DNA of 64,000 nucleotides. Source: Hymenobacter volaticus. GTDB lineage: Bacteria; Bacteroidota; Bacteroidia; Cytophagales; Hymenobacteraceae. The stretch lies in assembly GCF_022921055.1 (NCBI RefSeq), contig NZ_CP095061.1:1651501-1715500 (forward strand). Direction: 5' to 3'. The notes beneath the pieces are model-generated. The model was not told the origin of the DNA. It saw only the letters and a program-made list of their open reading frames with translations, and did no database searches. This document shows, piece by piece, positions 36,992 through 47,042 of this stretch. A program made the position numbers and the translations under genes. The first letter of the stretch is position 1. Each line of letters opens with the position of its first letter.

Positions 36992-38095
36992 CTATGATCG
37001 TTTGCCGGGTCGGGCACTCCCGCGGGTACCACGGGTGGAATTCTTAGGCTTGGCAGATCCGCCAGCCGAGCCTTTGGCGGGACCCGCCGGGCGGCCAGGA
37101 CGGGCGCCCGGCGTGCCAACCGGCCGCCCCGAACCAGCGGCCCGGCCCGCCGCAGCCAAGCCGCGGGGCGTGGCTGGTTTGCGGCCCGAGGGTTTCTCGA
37201 TCCAGGTGCCAGCAAGCTTGGTTTTAGGTTTGCGGGGAATATCCTCGTCGAGAGAACCAGAGGCGGGGCGTGCAATAGCGGGCTGGCCAGTGATAGGACG
37301 AGCCGTTTTGCGCGAAGGACGGTCGGCCCACTGCTCGGCGGTGGAAACGGTTTTGCGGCGGCGGGGCACAGAGCCGTCGTCGGTGCTGCTGGAGTGTTCT
37401 ATCATCTCAAATAGCACTTTCAGTTCCTTTTCGGTTAGCTCGCGCCATTCGCCTACGCCAAGGCTTTTAATGTTGATGTTCATTACCCGAATCCGCTCTA
37501 GCTGCACTACCTCGTAGCCAAACGCCTCGCACATGCGCCGGATCTGGCGGTTCATGCCCTGAATCAGAGTGATGCGGAAGATGTAGTTGGTTTCCTTTTT
37601 TACCTCGCACTTCTGCGTCATTACGCCCAGAATCGATACGCCATTGGCCATGGCTTCAATGAACTGATCGGTGATGGGCTTATCCACCATCACGATGTAT
37701 TCCTTTTCGTGGCGGTTGCCGGCCCGCAGAATCTTGTTGACAATGTCACCGTTGCTGGTGAGCAAAATCAGCCCCTGCGACTCTTTATCGAGGCGGCCAA
37801 TAGGGAAGATGCGCACACTGTGCTTGATGTAGTCGATGATATTGCCTTTTACACCCCGCTCAGTAGTGCTCGTGATGCCCGGCGGCTTGTTGAAGGCGAT
37901 GTACACGGCATCTTCTTCGGCGCGGGGCTCTATGGCGTGTCCGTTCACCACCACCCGGTCTTTGCTACCGACCTGTACGCCAATTTTGGCCCGCTTGCCG
38001 TTCACAAACACGTTGCCTTGCTCGATAAACTTGTCGGCTTCCCGCCGGGAGCAAAAGCCGCTTTCACTGATGTACTTATTGAGCCGGGTGGTCAT
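36992..38095 (-). CDS. rluF: 23S rRNA pseudouridine synthase of the RluF type, with long basic tail
   Basis: 367 codons. Residues 1-60 form an S4 RNA-binding domain ([21 protein letters not shown]). The catalytic domain follows with the active-site Asp in [15 protein letters not shown] and the family blocks [27 protein letters not shown] and LERIRVMNI, which fit RluF (pseudouridine 2604) better than RluB. The catalytic fold ends near residue 235. The last about 130 residues are Pro/Gly/Arg/Lys/Ala-rich and probably disordered ([13 protein letters not shown] type), likely adding RNA affinity. A -7 element lies at 38156-38163. Confidence 0.87.
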   Translation of the reverse strand: MTTRLNKYISESGFCSRREADKFIEQGNVFVNGKRAKIGVQVGSKDRVVVNGHAIEPRAEEDAVYIAFNKPPGITSTTERGVKGNIIDYIKHSVRIFPIGRLDKESQGLILLTSNGDIVNKILRAGNRHEKEYIVMVDKPITDQFIEAMANGVSILGVMTQKCEVKKETNYIFRITLIQGMNRQIRRMCEAFGYEVVQLERIRVMNINIKSLGVGEWRELTEKELKVLFEMIEHSSSTDDGSVPRRRKTVSTAEQWADRPSRKTARPITGQPAIARPASGSLDEDIPRKPKTKLAGTWIEKPSGRKPATPRGLAAAGRAAGSGRPVGTPGARPGRPAGPAKGSAGGSAKPKNSTRGTRGSARPGKRS

Positions 38096-38155
38096 GTGCT
38101 GAATTTCTAGTTGGTGTTCTTATTTAGCTGGCCAACGTGGCGGCAAAACGATTCA

Positions 38156-38163
38156 CAAAGCTA
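38156..38163 (-). promoter_or_regulatory. -7 promoter element of rluF
   Basis: Minus-strand TAGCTTTG (TANNTTTG), 61 nt upstream of the rluF ATG at 38095. Confidence 0.45.
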
Positions 38164-38260
38164 CGCATAAGCCAAATGGAAGGAATACGGCAATAGCCAC
38201 AGGAAGTGAGAACGAACTATAAAACCTCTAGCCAACCGTAGTTAGAGCGAGGATTACTAC

Positions 38261-38268
38261 TAGCTTTG
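38261..38268 (+). promoter_or_regulatory. -7 promoter element of the gene at 38300
   Basis: TAGCTTTG (TANNTTTG), 31 nt upstream of the ATG at 38300. Confidence 0.45.
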
Positions 38269-38299
38269 CAAGATTATAACACACTTACTTTAATGCTAT

Positions 38300-38941
38300 A
38301 TGCCTTTTTGCGCTCGTTTCGCTTTTCTGTTATTCTGGACTTCTATTTCAAGTGTTGTCTCAAGTTATGCACAGCAAACTAAGCAGGAGTTAAACCTAAA
38401 GATGGCTGCGGCAATATGCCCAATTCTTGAAAAAGCAGTTGTCGAACAGAAAACTCAGCCTCTTACTAGAGAACAGTATCTGAAGATTCTCACACAAGCC
38501 TTTGCTCCGGTAGCAGGTAAAGAAATGACCGCTATAAAACGGTTGTACGGATCTGAAGCTTTTGGTGACACTAAAACTATGAATCAGATTGGTACTGAAG
38601 TAGGTGCTCAACTATTGCAAGATTGTCCGGCCTTCATGAATTTAACGCAAATGGTAGCTACTACACCTGCATCAACGGCTGCAACGACGGGGCAGTCGAC
38701 AGGGAAGTTAGGTGTGCTACAAGGCACAGGTTTGGCTCGGTTGCAATTGCAGATTGCGAAGGGCGACAACGTCGAGTTTGTGTGGTTAAGTCGATTTCCT
38801 GGTGCTGACGAAATCTTATCTCAGATAAACACTTTACAAGGCCGACAAGCACGTGTAAGCTGGCAGGAAGTTGATCTTTACCAGCCTCAAGAGAAACGGT
38901 ACAGTAAAGTGAGAGAAATTACAGCAATAGAGCTACTATAG
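38300..38941 (+). CDS. hypothetical secreted protein
   Basis: 213 codons. The N-terminus is a signal peptide (FCARFAFLLFWTSISSVVSSYAQ) so it is periplasmic. The mature part starts with a helical segment containing AAAICPILEKAV and QLLQDCPAFMNL; the two cysteines could pair. A Thr/Ala/Ser linker (TTPASTAATTGQ) leads to a C-terminal beta-type segment (GVLQGTGLARLQLQI, VEFVWLSRFPGADEIL). I do not recognise the family. It is more AT-rich than its neighbours. It is transcribed divergently from rluF. Confidence 0.65.
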   Translation: MPFCARFAFLLFWTSISSVVSSYAQQTKQELNLKMAAAICPILEKAVVEQKTQPLTREQYLKILTQAFAPVAGKEMTAIKRLYGSEAFGDTKTMNQIGTEVGAQLLQDCPAFMNLTQMVATTPASTAATTGQSTGKLGVLQGTGLARLQLQIAKGDNVEFVWLSRFPGADEILSQINTLQGRQARVSWQEVDLYQPQEKRYSKVREITAIELL

Positions 38942-38970
38942 CTCTCGTAGCCCTTAATAGAGTCGACCCC

Positions 38971-38998
38971 ACTTACAAACGCTTAAGCTTTGTAAGTT
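38971..38998. terminator. hairpin between convergent genes
   Basis: ACTTACAAA and TTTGTAAGT form a 9-bp stem between the stop at 38941 and the convergent stop at 39015. Confidence 0.5.
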
Positions 38999-39014
38999 CT
39001 CTATCTGATAATGG

Positions 39015-41884
39015 TTATTGCACTGCTAAGCGGCTTGATTGGGAACCGCTGCGCACCAAGTATACCCCAGCTGGCAGTCCATCTGGCAAACGCAGCTCCT
39101 TACTACCGTTTTCATCGGCAGTGATGCGCAACACCCGACGTCCGGTAGCGTCGAACAACTCGACCATAGCCCCTGGCGCAACTCCAGCTACTGTAAGCTG
39201 GTTACGAGCTGGGTTAGGGTACACGCGTAGTGTGCGGGCGACGTCGCCTAAGGTTACTGTCCGCACTGGCGAGTAGGTAGCCGTACCATCTTGGTCAACT
39301 TGCCGGAGGCGGTAGTAGAGCAAGGTCACACCGGTTGGGTACTTTGCATCATCGAAATTGTAGTCGCTGGGGCGGGTGCTCGTGCCCTGCGCGGCTACCT
39401 GACCGATGGTTTGGAAAGTGCGACCGTCGCGGCTACGTTCCACCTCGAACTGCGCGCTGTTCTGCTCCGAGGCGGTGCGCCAACGTAGCTGTACTGCTGC
39501 GTTGTGCTGCTCAGCTGTGAAACTGGTGAGCTCTACAGGTAGTGGCCGGGAACTGCCCGTAAGATAAAACTCCGAGAAATGGTCGGCTACCGCTACTTCT
39601 GCCACAAACCATGGCACGTCGTTGCCGGGAGTGCTGGCTGGGGCAGCTAGCACATTAGACTCGCCGTAGATGAAGTCGTTGTTTTCGAAGTCGCAGTCTT
39701 CATCATTGTTTTCACTGTTGTACTGCGTAACCTTAAGGTTGTCGTAATTCACGGCGGGGTCAACAGTCTGGAGGCGCGCAAACTCACTAGTCAGGCCATA
39801 GAAGCGCATGTTAATGGTATGGTTTGGGAATTTGCTAATGTCGGCCGTTACCACAAAGTTGCGGTCGAGGTAGTAGTGGCCCCGTCCGTCTTGGCGCACA
39901 GGCGTAGTGGGTTCGATTGCTTGGAGGCCAACCGTAACATTGCCCAAGCTTTTGCGAGTATCCTGGATGGCAGCCACCACTTCACCTTCTGCCGTAAGTA
40001 AGTAGTGCCAAGCTCCGTCACCAGTGGCTTCATGGCCATTCGACGTAAGACAGCTAGTTGTGCCATCGAACACTTTTAGCACCGTGAAAGCTGGGTTGCT
40101 GGCGTCGTTTCCAGGCGAATTGGACACGACCACGGGGCTATTACCCACCGCTGCGCCGGCCGGTACAACTGCTGTAAGAGAAGTAGACGAGTTTAATGCT
40201 ACGCTGCTCGCAGGTACGCCGCCAAAGCTAACGGTACTGTTGTTAGTAAAGTTAGTCCCGGTGATGGTTACCGGCATGCCCGGCAACTCGGCGGCTGGGC
40301 TCAGGCTAGTGATGGTAGGTACCTGCGCCTGATCTTGGTTGAGGCGCACGCTCGCGGTGCCGCTCAGGTAATTGGCTGTTACGAAGTCTAAGTCGCCATC
40401 ATTATCTAAGTCGCCTACCGCTACACTACGAGGGCCTAGGCCTACTGCAACGTCTTGGTTGCCATCGAAATTACCAGTGCCGTCGTTGAGGCGCACACTT
40501 ACAGTACCGTTAGGGTCATTATTTGACGCAAGTAAATCCAAGTCGCCGTCGGCATCCACGTCGCCTACTGTCACGCTTTGGGGTGTTGCCCCACCGTAAC
40601 CTCTTGACTCCCACTAAAGCGGCCGGTGCCATTATTAAGCCGCACGCTCACTGCATTATCACCGCTGTTTGCTGCGAATATATCAAGGTCGCCGTCGGCA
40701 TCCACGTCGCCTACTGCTAGGCCTTGAGGACGGGTACCCACGGCCACATTCTGACCTTCTGTGAATGTGCCTGTGTTAGAACCGCTGGCATCACCACCAT
40801 TCAAATGGGTAATTACTCGGCTTTGGTTATTGCTAGTAGAGAGCAAGTCTAAATCACCATCACCGTCGATATCTCCTATTACTACAACTCTAACTTGAAG
40901 GACAGATATCTCCTGACGACCATCAAACGTACCGGTGCCATTGTTGATTCGTACACTGAGAGAACTGGTGCCATTAGCCACAACCAAGTCCAAGTCACCA
41001 TCACCGTCGATGTCACCTAGCGCCATACTAGCAGGGTCATTACTGACAGGCACATCTTGACCTGTGTCAGTGAAAGTGCCACTTCCATTATTGAGGCGTA
41101 CACTTACTGTGCTGCTTGCAGTCTGGCTTGAATTGCCGCCGTTCGCACAAAGCAAATCCAAGTCGCCGTCGCCGTCGACATCTGCAGTGGCCACGTAGTA
41201 TGGAAGTTTGCCTACAACTACGTTCTGATGAGTGTTGCTGAACGTGCCCGCGCCGTCATTAAAGCGCACGTTCACGGTACCGGGCCGGTCTCCGATGCCG
41301 CTACGCTCGTTGGCCGTCAGCAGATCCAGGTTGCCATCCCCGTTTACATCAGCTAACACCGAATTTCTAGGATTAGAGCCTACGCCCACGTTTAGGTTAC
41401 CACTGAAGGTGCCTCGGCCACCGCCGCCCGTAGCGGTAGTGAACTGAAAAACCTGTTTGCTGGCTGCCGCCCCACTTGTGCCTTGCAGCGTGGCCGGAAC
41501 AGTAGCAAACACCGTTTCGCCAGGCTTGAAATCGGTGGTAGGATCAAACGTGACAGTATTGCCATTAGTAGAGTAGGTGCCAGTCTTCTTACCTCCTGCT
41601 TGGGACGAATACACCGTAAGGTTATTGCCAGTAGCAGCGTTAATGCTCTCTGAGAAGCTAGCTGCCACGGGCGTAGCGCGGGCGGCTGTCACAGCGTTGC
41701 GTGCTGGCGAAAGAGCCGTGACAGTCGGGCCCTGGGCTAAAGCTGCTCCAGCCGGAACTAGGGCTAGTAGAAAAGTGCCTATGGTTCCAGCTAGGTGCCG
41801 CTTGGCCGCGTACAGCCGCCAACGAAATGGGGAAGTTGCCAACGACTGTCCTAGTGAAGTCGAAAAAAAGTAGTTGTCATTCAT
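39015..41884 (-). CDS. large secreted FG-GAP/VCBS repeat protein with T9SS sorting domain (frameshifted)
   Basis: 956 residues from the ATG at 41884 after restoring one base in the GGGG run at 40580-40583. A signal segment ends GAALAQ. An SbsA-like Ig domain follows (TVTALSPARNAVTAARATPV). Then come at least seven FG-GAP/VCBS repeats, each with DVDGDGDLDLL-type calcium loops and VSVRLNNGTGTF. The second half has an IPT/TIG domain (ITSLSPAAELPGMPVTITG), a domain around TSEFARLQTVDP, a beta-sandwich with ELTSFTAEQHNAAVQLRWRTA, and an end of RVYPNPARNQLTV plus LPAGVYLVR, a T9SS type A sorting domain. It is probably a surface-exposed adhesin-like protein; ligand unknown. Confidence 0.85.
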
Positions 41885-42260
41885 GCTGCGTTGCGCTATC
41901 AAAACTGGGAGTGCCCAGCAATTCAACAAGTACCATACTCTGTTCACTGAAGAAGTCTGGATTCAGGAAGCAGGTGCCTTCTTGTAGCAGCAGCTTCTTG
42001 AGTGTGAGGAATGGAGTAGCAGGTGCTGATCCTGACGCTTCGATGAAGCAGTCAGTAGCTCTGCCTAGCTATTGAAGCACGCCTTTCCTTATGCTCGAAT
42101 TCTATTGAACAAGAGAGCTTCCGGTTTTTAGCAGTAAAGTATTTACTTGAAATGGAACGGTATTGTTCAAAACTAATAAAAATTGTTACAGACTTAATAC
42201 TCTGATTTTCTGATGACCTATTCTTCGTGGTGCCATCCTTAGGCAAGCCGAGAATCTCGA
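41885..42260. other. upstream region of the FG-GAP gene
   Basis: 376 bp without a supported gene. A minus-strand TAGTTTTG (42168-42175) matches the -7 consensus but would give a leader of about 280 nt. Confidence 0.35.
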
Positions 42261-42321
42261 CAACGCCAACGGCTCAGTTCACTAGCGCATGTCGTGCTAG
42301 TGAACTGAGCCGTTGGCGTTG
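42261..42321 (-). terminator. strong terminator hairpin after the lipoprotein peptidase
   Basis: Perfect 26-bp arms (CAACGCCAACGGCTCAGTTC and on) with a 9-nt loop, about 70 bases past the stop at 42391 on the minus strand. Confidence 0.65.
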
Positions 42322-42390
42322 TTGGAATGCGAGGAAAACTCTACTGCTGGGTAATCAATAGGGACCGGCTTGTAACGGTGATTGAATACT

Positions 42391-43448
42391 TTATAGCGCC
42401 ACTTTCTTCTCGCCTTTGTTCACACCTAGAACAAACTTGATGAGGCCGTCCATATAGGTCTGCTGGTCGTCGTAGAGGCTCATGTGGCTACCGTTGGGGC
42501 AGATGAGGGCCGTACCGTTCTGCACTTGAGTGGCAATGCGGCGCATGTGCTCAGGGTCCATGGTGTCGTACTTGCCGCCGATAGAGAGGACGGGTACCGA
42601 CAGCTTGGGTAGATCCTTGGTCCGGTCCCAGGTGGTAAGCTTGCCAGCGATGCCGAACTCACTCGGGCCTTGCATGGTCACGTAGAGCGAATTGTTGCTT
42701 TTGCTGAACGAGCGGTTGACGGGCTCGGGCCACTTATCCAAGGGCATGCGCAGGATGTGCTCAGTGTAGAAGTTGGGCATCAGCAACTCCATATAGCGCG
42801 GATTCTGGAAGTCTTTGCGGGCTTCAATCTGTCGGATTTCGGCTAGTACTTCGGGTTTCATCTGCTTGGCCAGCACTTCGTTGGCGTACTTGCCGTACTC
42901 GGGCAACTCATCATCATATTAGAAATGATGAGTCCCTTCAGGTTCTGCTGATATTTGAAGGCGTACTCGGCCGCTAGAATGCCACCCCAGGAGTGGCCGA
43001 GCAGGTAAAAGTTGTCGTTGGTTAGGTTCAAGGCCTTACGCACCTGCTCGACTTCCTCCACGTAGCGCGGCAAGCTCCACATAGCGGTGTCCTTGGGGTT
43101 ATCGGAGTTGCCGCAGCCGAGCTGGTCATAATAAATGAACTCGATACCTTCGGCGGGCAGGAAGTTCTCCAGGCACTCGAAATACTCGTGCGTGGCGCCG
43201 GGGCCGCCGTTGAGCAGCAGCACCTTCATCTTGGGGTTGTTGCCAAACCGCTTGGTCCAGACGTTGAACTTGCCTTTGAGTGTGGTAATCGGAATGACTT
43301 GCACACCACCATCCTGCACACCCGATTCAGCGCGCTGGAAATAGGTGGACACCGGAGAAGCGGCCGTTTCCTGCTTGGATTGGGTGGAGCAGGCAGTGGT
43401 CAGAATGCTTGCGAGGAGCAGAGCAGGGGCGAGTAGTTTGTTTAGCAT
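42391..43448 (-). CDS. alpha/beta-hydrolase lipoprotein, proline iminopeptidase family (frameshifted)
   Basis: 352 residues after restoring one base in the GGG run at 42901-42903. The N-terminus is a lipoprotein signal (LASILTTACSTQ). The hydrolase domain shows LLNGGPGATHEYFECLE (oxyanion region), YYDQLGCGNSDNP, the nucleophile Ser in LLGHSWGGILAAEYA, then after the break CPEYGKYANEV, the Asp region GGKYDTMDP and the His in NGSHMSLYDD. These blocks match prolyl aminopeptidases of the S33 family, which free N-terminal proline from peptides. The lipid anchor would place it in the inner or outer membrane facing the periplasm. Confidence 0.87.
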
Positions 43449-43515
43449 AGTGAGCTAAACCTAACCATAATTTCAACCCTTCTCAAAGCTTGCCATAGAA
43501 CTTTTGCCGGCCGTG

Positions 43516-44085
43516 TTATTCAACTACTGCGTTGAACTCGAACTCGTTCTTCTCCATTTGCATGACGTGTCTTCTTGCATGCTGTGCCAGGAAATAGATA
43601 TACTCGTACACATCGAGCTTGCCTAAGCCATTCACACTCATGGTTGTTTTGTAGAGTATACCTTCGCCATTGTCAAGCTTTGCGAGAGTAGTAAGGCATT
43701 GGTGCGTTTGTTCCTTCAGTTGATTACGCACTTCTGCTAATGGCTTGTTTCCCGTTGGCTCCATATGCTCGGGCCGAATCCAGGCAAACGATTTATGCTG
43801 ACCTATTTCGCTGAGTTTTGTGTACTGAAAATTGTAATTAGCTAGCTCGGCTGACAAGTCAACATGTTGAAAGTTTACTAGAGCTTTATTGGCGCCCTTC
43901 TCTATGAGAATAAGCAGGTAATGATTAGTTAAACCGATGTGCTCCAGAATTTCGTCTATCGTCCAGCCGCCGTTGCTTGGACGGTAAGCACGCAGACGGC
44001 TATCCTTATCGAACCACACATCAATGGCCGAAAAAGTGTTGATAAGCGCATTACTAACATCGGCGATGATGGGCTCTATCGTCAT
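43516..44085 (-). CDS. DinB family protein
   Basis: 189 codons from the ATG at 44085; a longer frame to 44169 would overlap the YebC terminator and is rejected. The four-helix DinB fold is indicated by RPSNGGWTIDEILEHIGLTNHYLL near residues 35-60 and AQHARRHVMQMEK near the end. Both carry His residues in the positions used for metal binding in DinB/YfiT proteins. Members act as metal-dependent thiol transferases or have no known role; the specific reaction is not evident. It stands alone, minus strand. Confidence 0.8.
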   Translation of the reverse strand: MTIEPIIADVSNALINTFSAIDVWFDKDSRLRAYRPSNGGWTIDEILEHIGLTNHYLLILIEKGANKALVNFQHVDLSAELANYNFQYTKLSEIGQHKSFAWIRPEHMEPTGNKPLAEVRNQLKEQTHQCLTTLAKLDNGEGILYKTTMSVNGLGKLDVYEYIYFLAQHARRHVMQMEKNEFEFNAVVE

Positions 44086-44133
44086 AGTATCAAGCTTGGG
44101 ATAAGAAACTTCGTGTAGACGAAAGTCCGGAAA

Positions 44134-44173
44134 GCAAATGCGGGCCGCCCCAATGGGAGCGGCCCGCATTTGC
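44134..44173 (-). terminator. terminator of yebC
   Basis: 15-bp arms GCAAATGCGGGCCGC and its complement around a 10-nt loop, starting 26 bases past the yebC stop at 44199. Confidence 0.75.
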
Positions 44174-44198
44174 CGATGATCTATCGGAATGATAGGTT

Positions 44199-44933
44199 TT
44201 ACCCGAGCGTGTGGTATACTGCTTGCACATCGTCGTCCTCTTCAAACTTCTCGATGAGGTTCATTACTTCCTCTAGCTGGTCGCCTTCGAGGTGCACGGT
44301 GGTGTTGGGTACGCGCTGGAGTTGCGCCGAAACCACGGCGAGACCTTTTTCTTCGAGCGCCTTCTGCATCTGGCCGAAGTCGGTGAAGCTGGTTTCCACC
44401 ACGATAAAGTCTTTCACGTTGCCGTGTTCATCTTCTTCCTGGTCGGCGTACACGTCTTCGGCGCCGGCGTCAATTAATTCAAGTTCCAACTCGTCGAGGT
44501 CGAGTCCTTCGGCAGCGAGGCGGAATACGCCTTTGCGAGTGAAGGTGTAGTCGGAGGAGCCGGCGGTGCCGAGGGCGCCGTTGCCCCGGTTGAAATACAT
44601 GCGCACGTTGGCTACGGTGCGAGTGGGATTGTCGGTGGCGGTTTCAATCACGACGGCCACACCGTGGGGTGCGTAGCCTTCATACACCACTTCCTGGTAG
44701 TCCTTTTCTTCTTTGCTGCTGGCCCGCTTGATGGCGGCTTCTACCCGGTCTTTCGGCATGTTCACGCCTTTGGCGTTTTGCATGGCCGTGCGCAAGCGGG
44801 AATTGGCATCTGGATTCGTACCGCCTTCCTTCACGGCCATTACAATTTCCCGGCCGATACGGGTGAAGTCTTTCGACATCCGGTCCCAGCGCTTCATTTT
44901 ACGGCCTTTACGAAATTCAAATGCGCGTCCCAT
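44199..44933 (-). CDS. YebC/PmpR family DNA-binding regulator / TACO1-like protein
   Basis: 244 codons, intact. Family blocks: MGRAFEFRKGRKMKRWDRMSK at the N-terminus, then FTRIGREI, LRTAMQNAKGVNMPKDRVEAAIKRA, YEGYAPHGVAVVIETATDNPTRTVANVR, ALGTAGSSDYTFTRKG and LEGDQLEEVMNLIEKFEEDDDVQAVYHTL. YebC proteins are cytoplasmic; some members bind DNA and others help ribosomes past difficult sequences such as proline stretches. The MGRAFEFRKGRK start is the form seen in Bacteroidota. It ends with its own terminator. Confidence 0.93.
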   Translation of the reverse strand: MGRAFEFRKGRKMKRWDRMSKDFTRIGREIVMAVKEGGTNPDANSRLRTAMQNAKGVNMPKDRVEAAIKRASSKEEKDYQEVVYEGYAPHGVAVVIETATDNPTRTVANVRMYFNRGNGALGTAGSSDYTFTRKGVFRLAAEGLDLDELELELIDAGAEDVYADQEEDEHGNVKDFIVVETSFTDFGQMQKALEEKGLAVVSAQLQRVPNTTVHLEGDQLEEVMNLIEKFEEDDDVQAVYHTLG

Positions 44934-45084
44934 CTATAGTAAGTTGGTGAAATAGTGAATTGGTGAGTTTTGTGTCGGCGAGGATGGGCCGAAAGAGGCG
45001 TGCAAGTTAATAGAAAGCCCAGCGGGGCGCAATTGCTATTCGCGCTAGGGGCCGCTTAACGTGCCAGGACTGATGGCAAAGCCC

Positions 45085-45525
45085 TTATTGGGCCCGAAGC
45101 GTATACGTGCTGGAGTTCCCCGCCGGAAACCCCTGGATAACAAGCGTAAGCAGGTTGTTGCGCAGGCGGAAAGAACCCTGGTCGGTGCGGGGCTGGCCTT
45201 TTTTGTCGGTGTAGGAGAAGCTGATCTGGTCGCCAGAGAAAGTGAACTTGCCGGTCTGGTCGAAGCTCATGGTAGTGCCGGCGTTGGCGAGTTGCAGATG
45301 CTTCTGGTAGGTACCGTTGGGGTTGAGGGTAAGCGTGCCGCCTACGCCTTTGGCGGCAATAGGAGTGGGGCCGCTGCTCTTATCCAGAATATCGTAGGTG
45401 AGGTAAGTATAGGTAGTGAAAAACGACGGTTTGAGCGTGGGAGCCGCTGAGGCCGCTCGTTGTGCCAGCGCAGCCGACGGGGCAGCCAATACGAGGCAGG
45501 CAAGAAAAAAGAGAAGACGAATCAT
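45085..45525 (-). CDS. hypothetical secreted protein, beta-rich
   Basis: 146 codons from the ATG at 45525. A signal peptide (IRLLFFLACLVLAAPSAALAQ) precedes a short mature domain with alternating strands: GGTLTLNPNGTYQKHL, FTFSGDQISFSYTDKKGQ and QGSFRLRNNLLTLVIQG. The pattern suits a lipocalin-like or small beta-barrel periplasmic protein. No active-site motif is visible and the function is unknown. Confidence 0.65.
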   Translation of the reverse strand: MIRLLFFLACLVLAAPSAALAQRAASAAPTLKPSFFTTYTYLTYDILDKSSGPTPIAAKGVGGTLTLNPNGTYQKHLQLANAGTTMSFDQTGKFTFSGDQISFSYTDKKGQPRTDQGSFRLRNNLLTLVIQGFPAGNSSTYTLRAQ

Positions 45526-45658
45526 CCCGAAATGTAACACCACAGTGTGGTTTCCTTGCTCTTAGATGAAGGAAAGGAGTTGTTACTGTTTCATTGAAAG
45601 ACGAAAGAAGGCATTGCTTAGCATACTGATGCTCAGACTTTGTGGTAACCAAAAGCAA

Positions 45659-45696
45659 CTAGCCTCAGCCCCTACACGTGTAGGAACTGAGGCTAG
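45659..45696 (-). terminator. terminator hairpin after the MBL-fold gene
   Basis: CTAGCCTCAG and CTGAGGCTAG form a 10-bp stem with a further CCTACAC/GTGTAGG pairing in the loop. On the minus strand it lies about 80 bases past the corrected stop at 45776. Confidence 0.6.
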
Positions 45697-45775
45697 GATA
45701 GCAAAGTGTGGAGCGTGCAGATGAGTCTAGCCGTTCTGCTATTACCACACCGTGTAAGCTGTACAGCTAGTTGGT

Positions 45776-46767
45776 CTACTTCTTGGAGCCCGTTGCAAAG
45801 CGGCGCGACGATACGTAGTCGGTGGAGGGAAAGGTCTGCTGCTTGCGGCGCTGTTGGCGCTGAAGTACAAGTAGAAGTGCTGCTCCGGCCAGCAAACCTA
45901 CGCCCGTAAGGGCCAAGGTTAGGCGCTGAGGGAAAGGGTCGTCGGGGCGGCGGGCAAGTAAGCTACCCCGTTTTCATCGAGGCGAGCTGGGTCGTTGACG
46001 TAACGGCCGTAGGTGGGCATAGGAAAGAAGTTCGCCAACTTTTGGAGGCCATCGGTGGCTTCGGCGCCTTGTATGGCTGGGCCATGTCCACAGCCAATAG
46101 CAACCGGGCGCAAACCCGCCAGCTTCTGCACCGACTCCCGCACCTGCTGCCAATTGTAGTTGAAAGGCGCGCCTGCTACACTTACCTGCGGCCGCTGCAG
46201 CAGCAACGAAGGCACCGACTCGTGGTTGGCCGTGGCAAAAGCATCGGCCCCGAGTAGGGTGGCGTCTTTCTCCCTAAACAAGGCTACTTGGCCCGGAGCG
46301 TGGCCTGGCACGTGGTGCCAGCGCCAATCGGGTAGGAAAGGCACGGTATCGGAGTCGGTAGGCAGGGCCTGTACTACGCTGGTGAGCTGAAACGACTGCG
46401 GTGGGAAGAACCGCGCCACGAAAGCCAACGAACCCCCATTTTCCACGGTAGGGTCCGCCGGTGGATACACAGCCCGGGCCGTAAGGAAAGGCAACTCCAA
46501 CGGGTGCGCAAGCACCGGTACCTTCCAGTGTTCAGCTAACGCCAGCGCCGAGCCGGAGTGGTCCATGTGGCCGTGGGTTAAGATGATGGCTTTGGGGCGG
46601 GTGCCCGAGTGAAATTGAGCGTCGGCGGCCGCAATAATGGCTTTTTCGGAACCAGGTAAACCGGTGTCCACCAGTACCCATTCGCCGGGAGTGCCAGCTT
46701 CTACGAAGTATAGGTTTACAAACCGTTGGATGGTAAGCTGGTATACACCAGCAGCTACTTGTTTCAT
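45776..46767 (-). CDS. MBL-fold metallo-hydrolase with C-terminal membrane helix (frameshifted)
   Basis: The frame from 46767 ends early at 45919; one base restored in the GGGG run at 45944-45947 extends it to 330 residues. The catalytic metal site is visible in LTHGHMDHSG, with VDTGLPGSE before it, HHVPGHAPGQVALF and ATLLGADAF after it. The restored tail contains a transmembrane helix (LTLALTGVGLLAGAALLLVL) followed by a basic, Gln/Arg-rich end (QRQQRRKQQ), so the protein is tail-anchored in the membrane. The substrate is unknown; the fold covers thioesterases, lactonases and others. The tail would be missed without the correction. Confidence 0.8.
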
Positions 46768-46960
46768 AAATCCAGATGCATGAGGTCAGGTCTGGAAACT
46801 AGTACGGGATTCTAGCTGAAGAGTAGAAGAGGAGGCCTTGTTTCTTGGTCTGTAGAGCCGTACCCGACCACTGTTAAACCTAGAGCACTCACTAGGCCGC
46901 AAGTCAGGATAGCCTCGCGTATTTGGTGCCGTATACCCATTGCTGGCTCGTCGTAGATAG

Positions 46961-47026
46961 AGACCTTCCTACAAACAAAAGCAGCTTCCCGATTTCGGGA
47001 AGCTGCTTTTGTTTGTAGGAAGGTCT
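46961..47026 (-). terminator. strong terminator after the Ser/Thr/Gly-rich lipoprotein
   Basis: Perfect inverted repeat of about 31 bp per arm, starting AGACCTTCCTACAAACAAAA, around a 3-nt loop. It starts 17 bases past the stop at 47043. Confidence 0.8.
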
Positions 47027-47042
47027 TATAATTCAGTGCGAA

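Noticed and set aside
46961..47026. Long perfect hairpin as a possible mobile element or CRISPR repeat
   Set aside because: Single copy, located at the end of a gene, and with terminator geometry.
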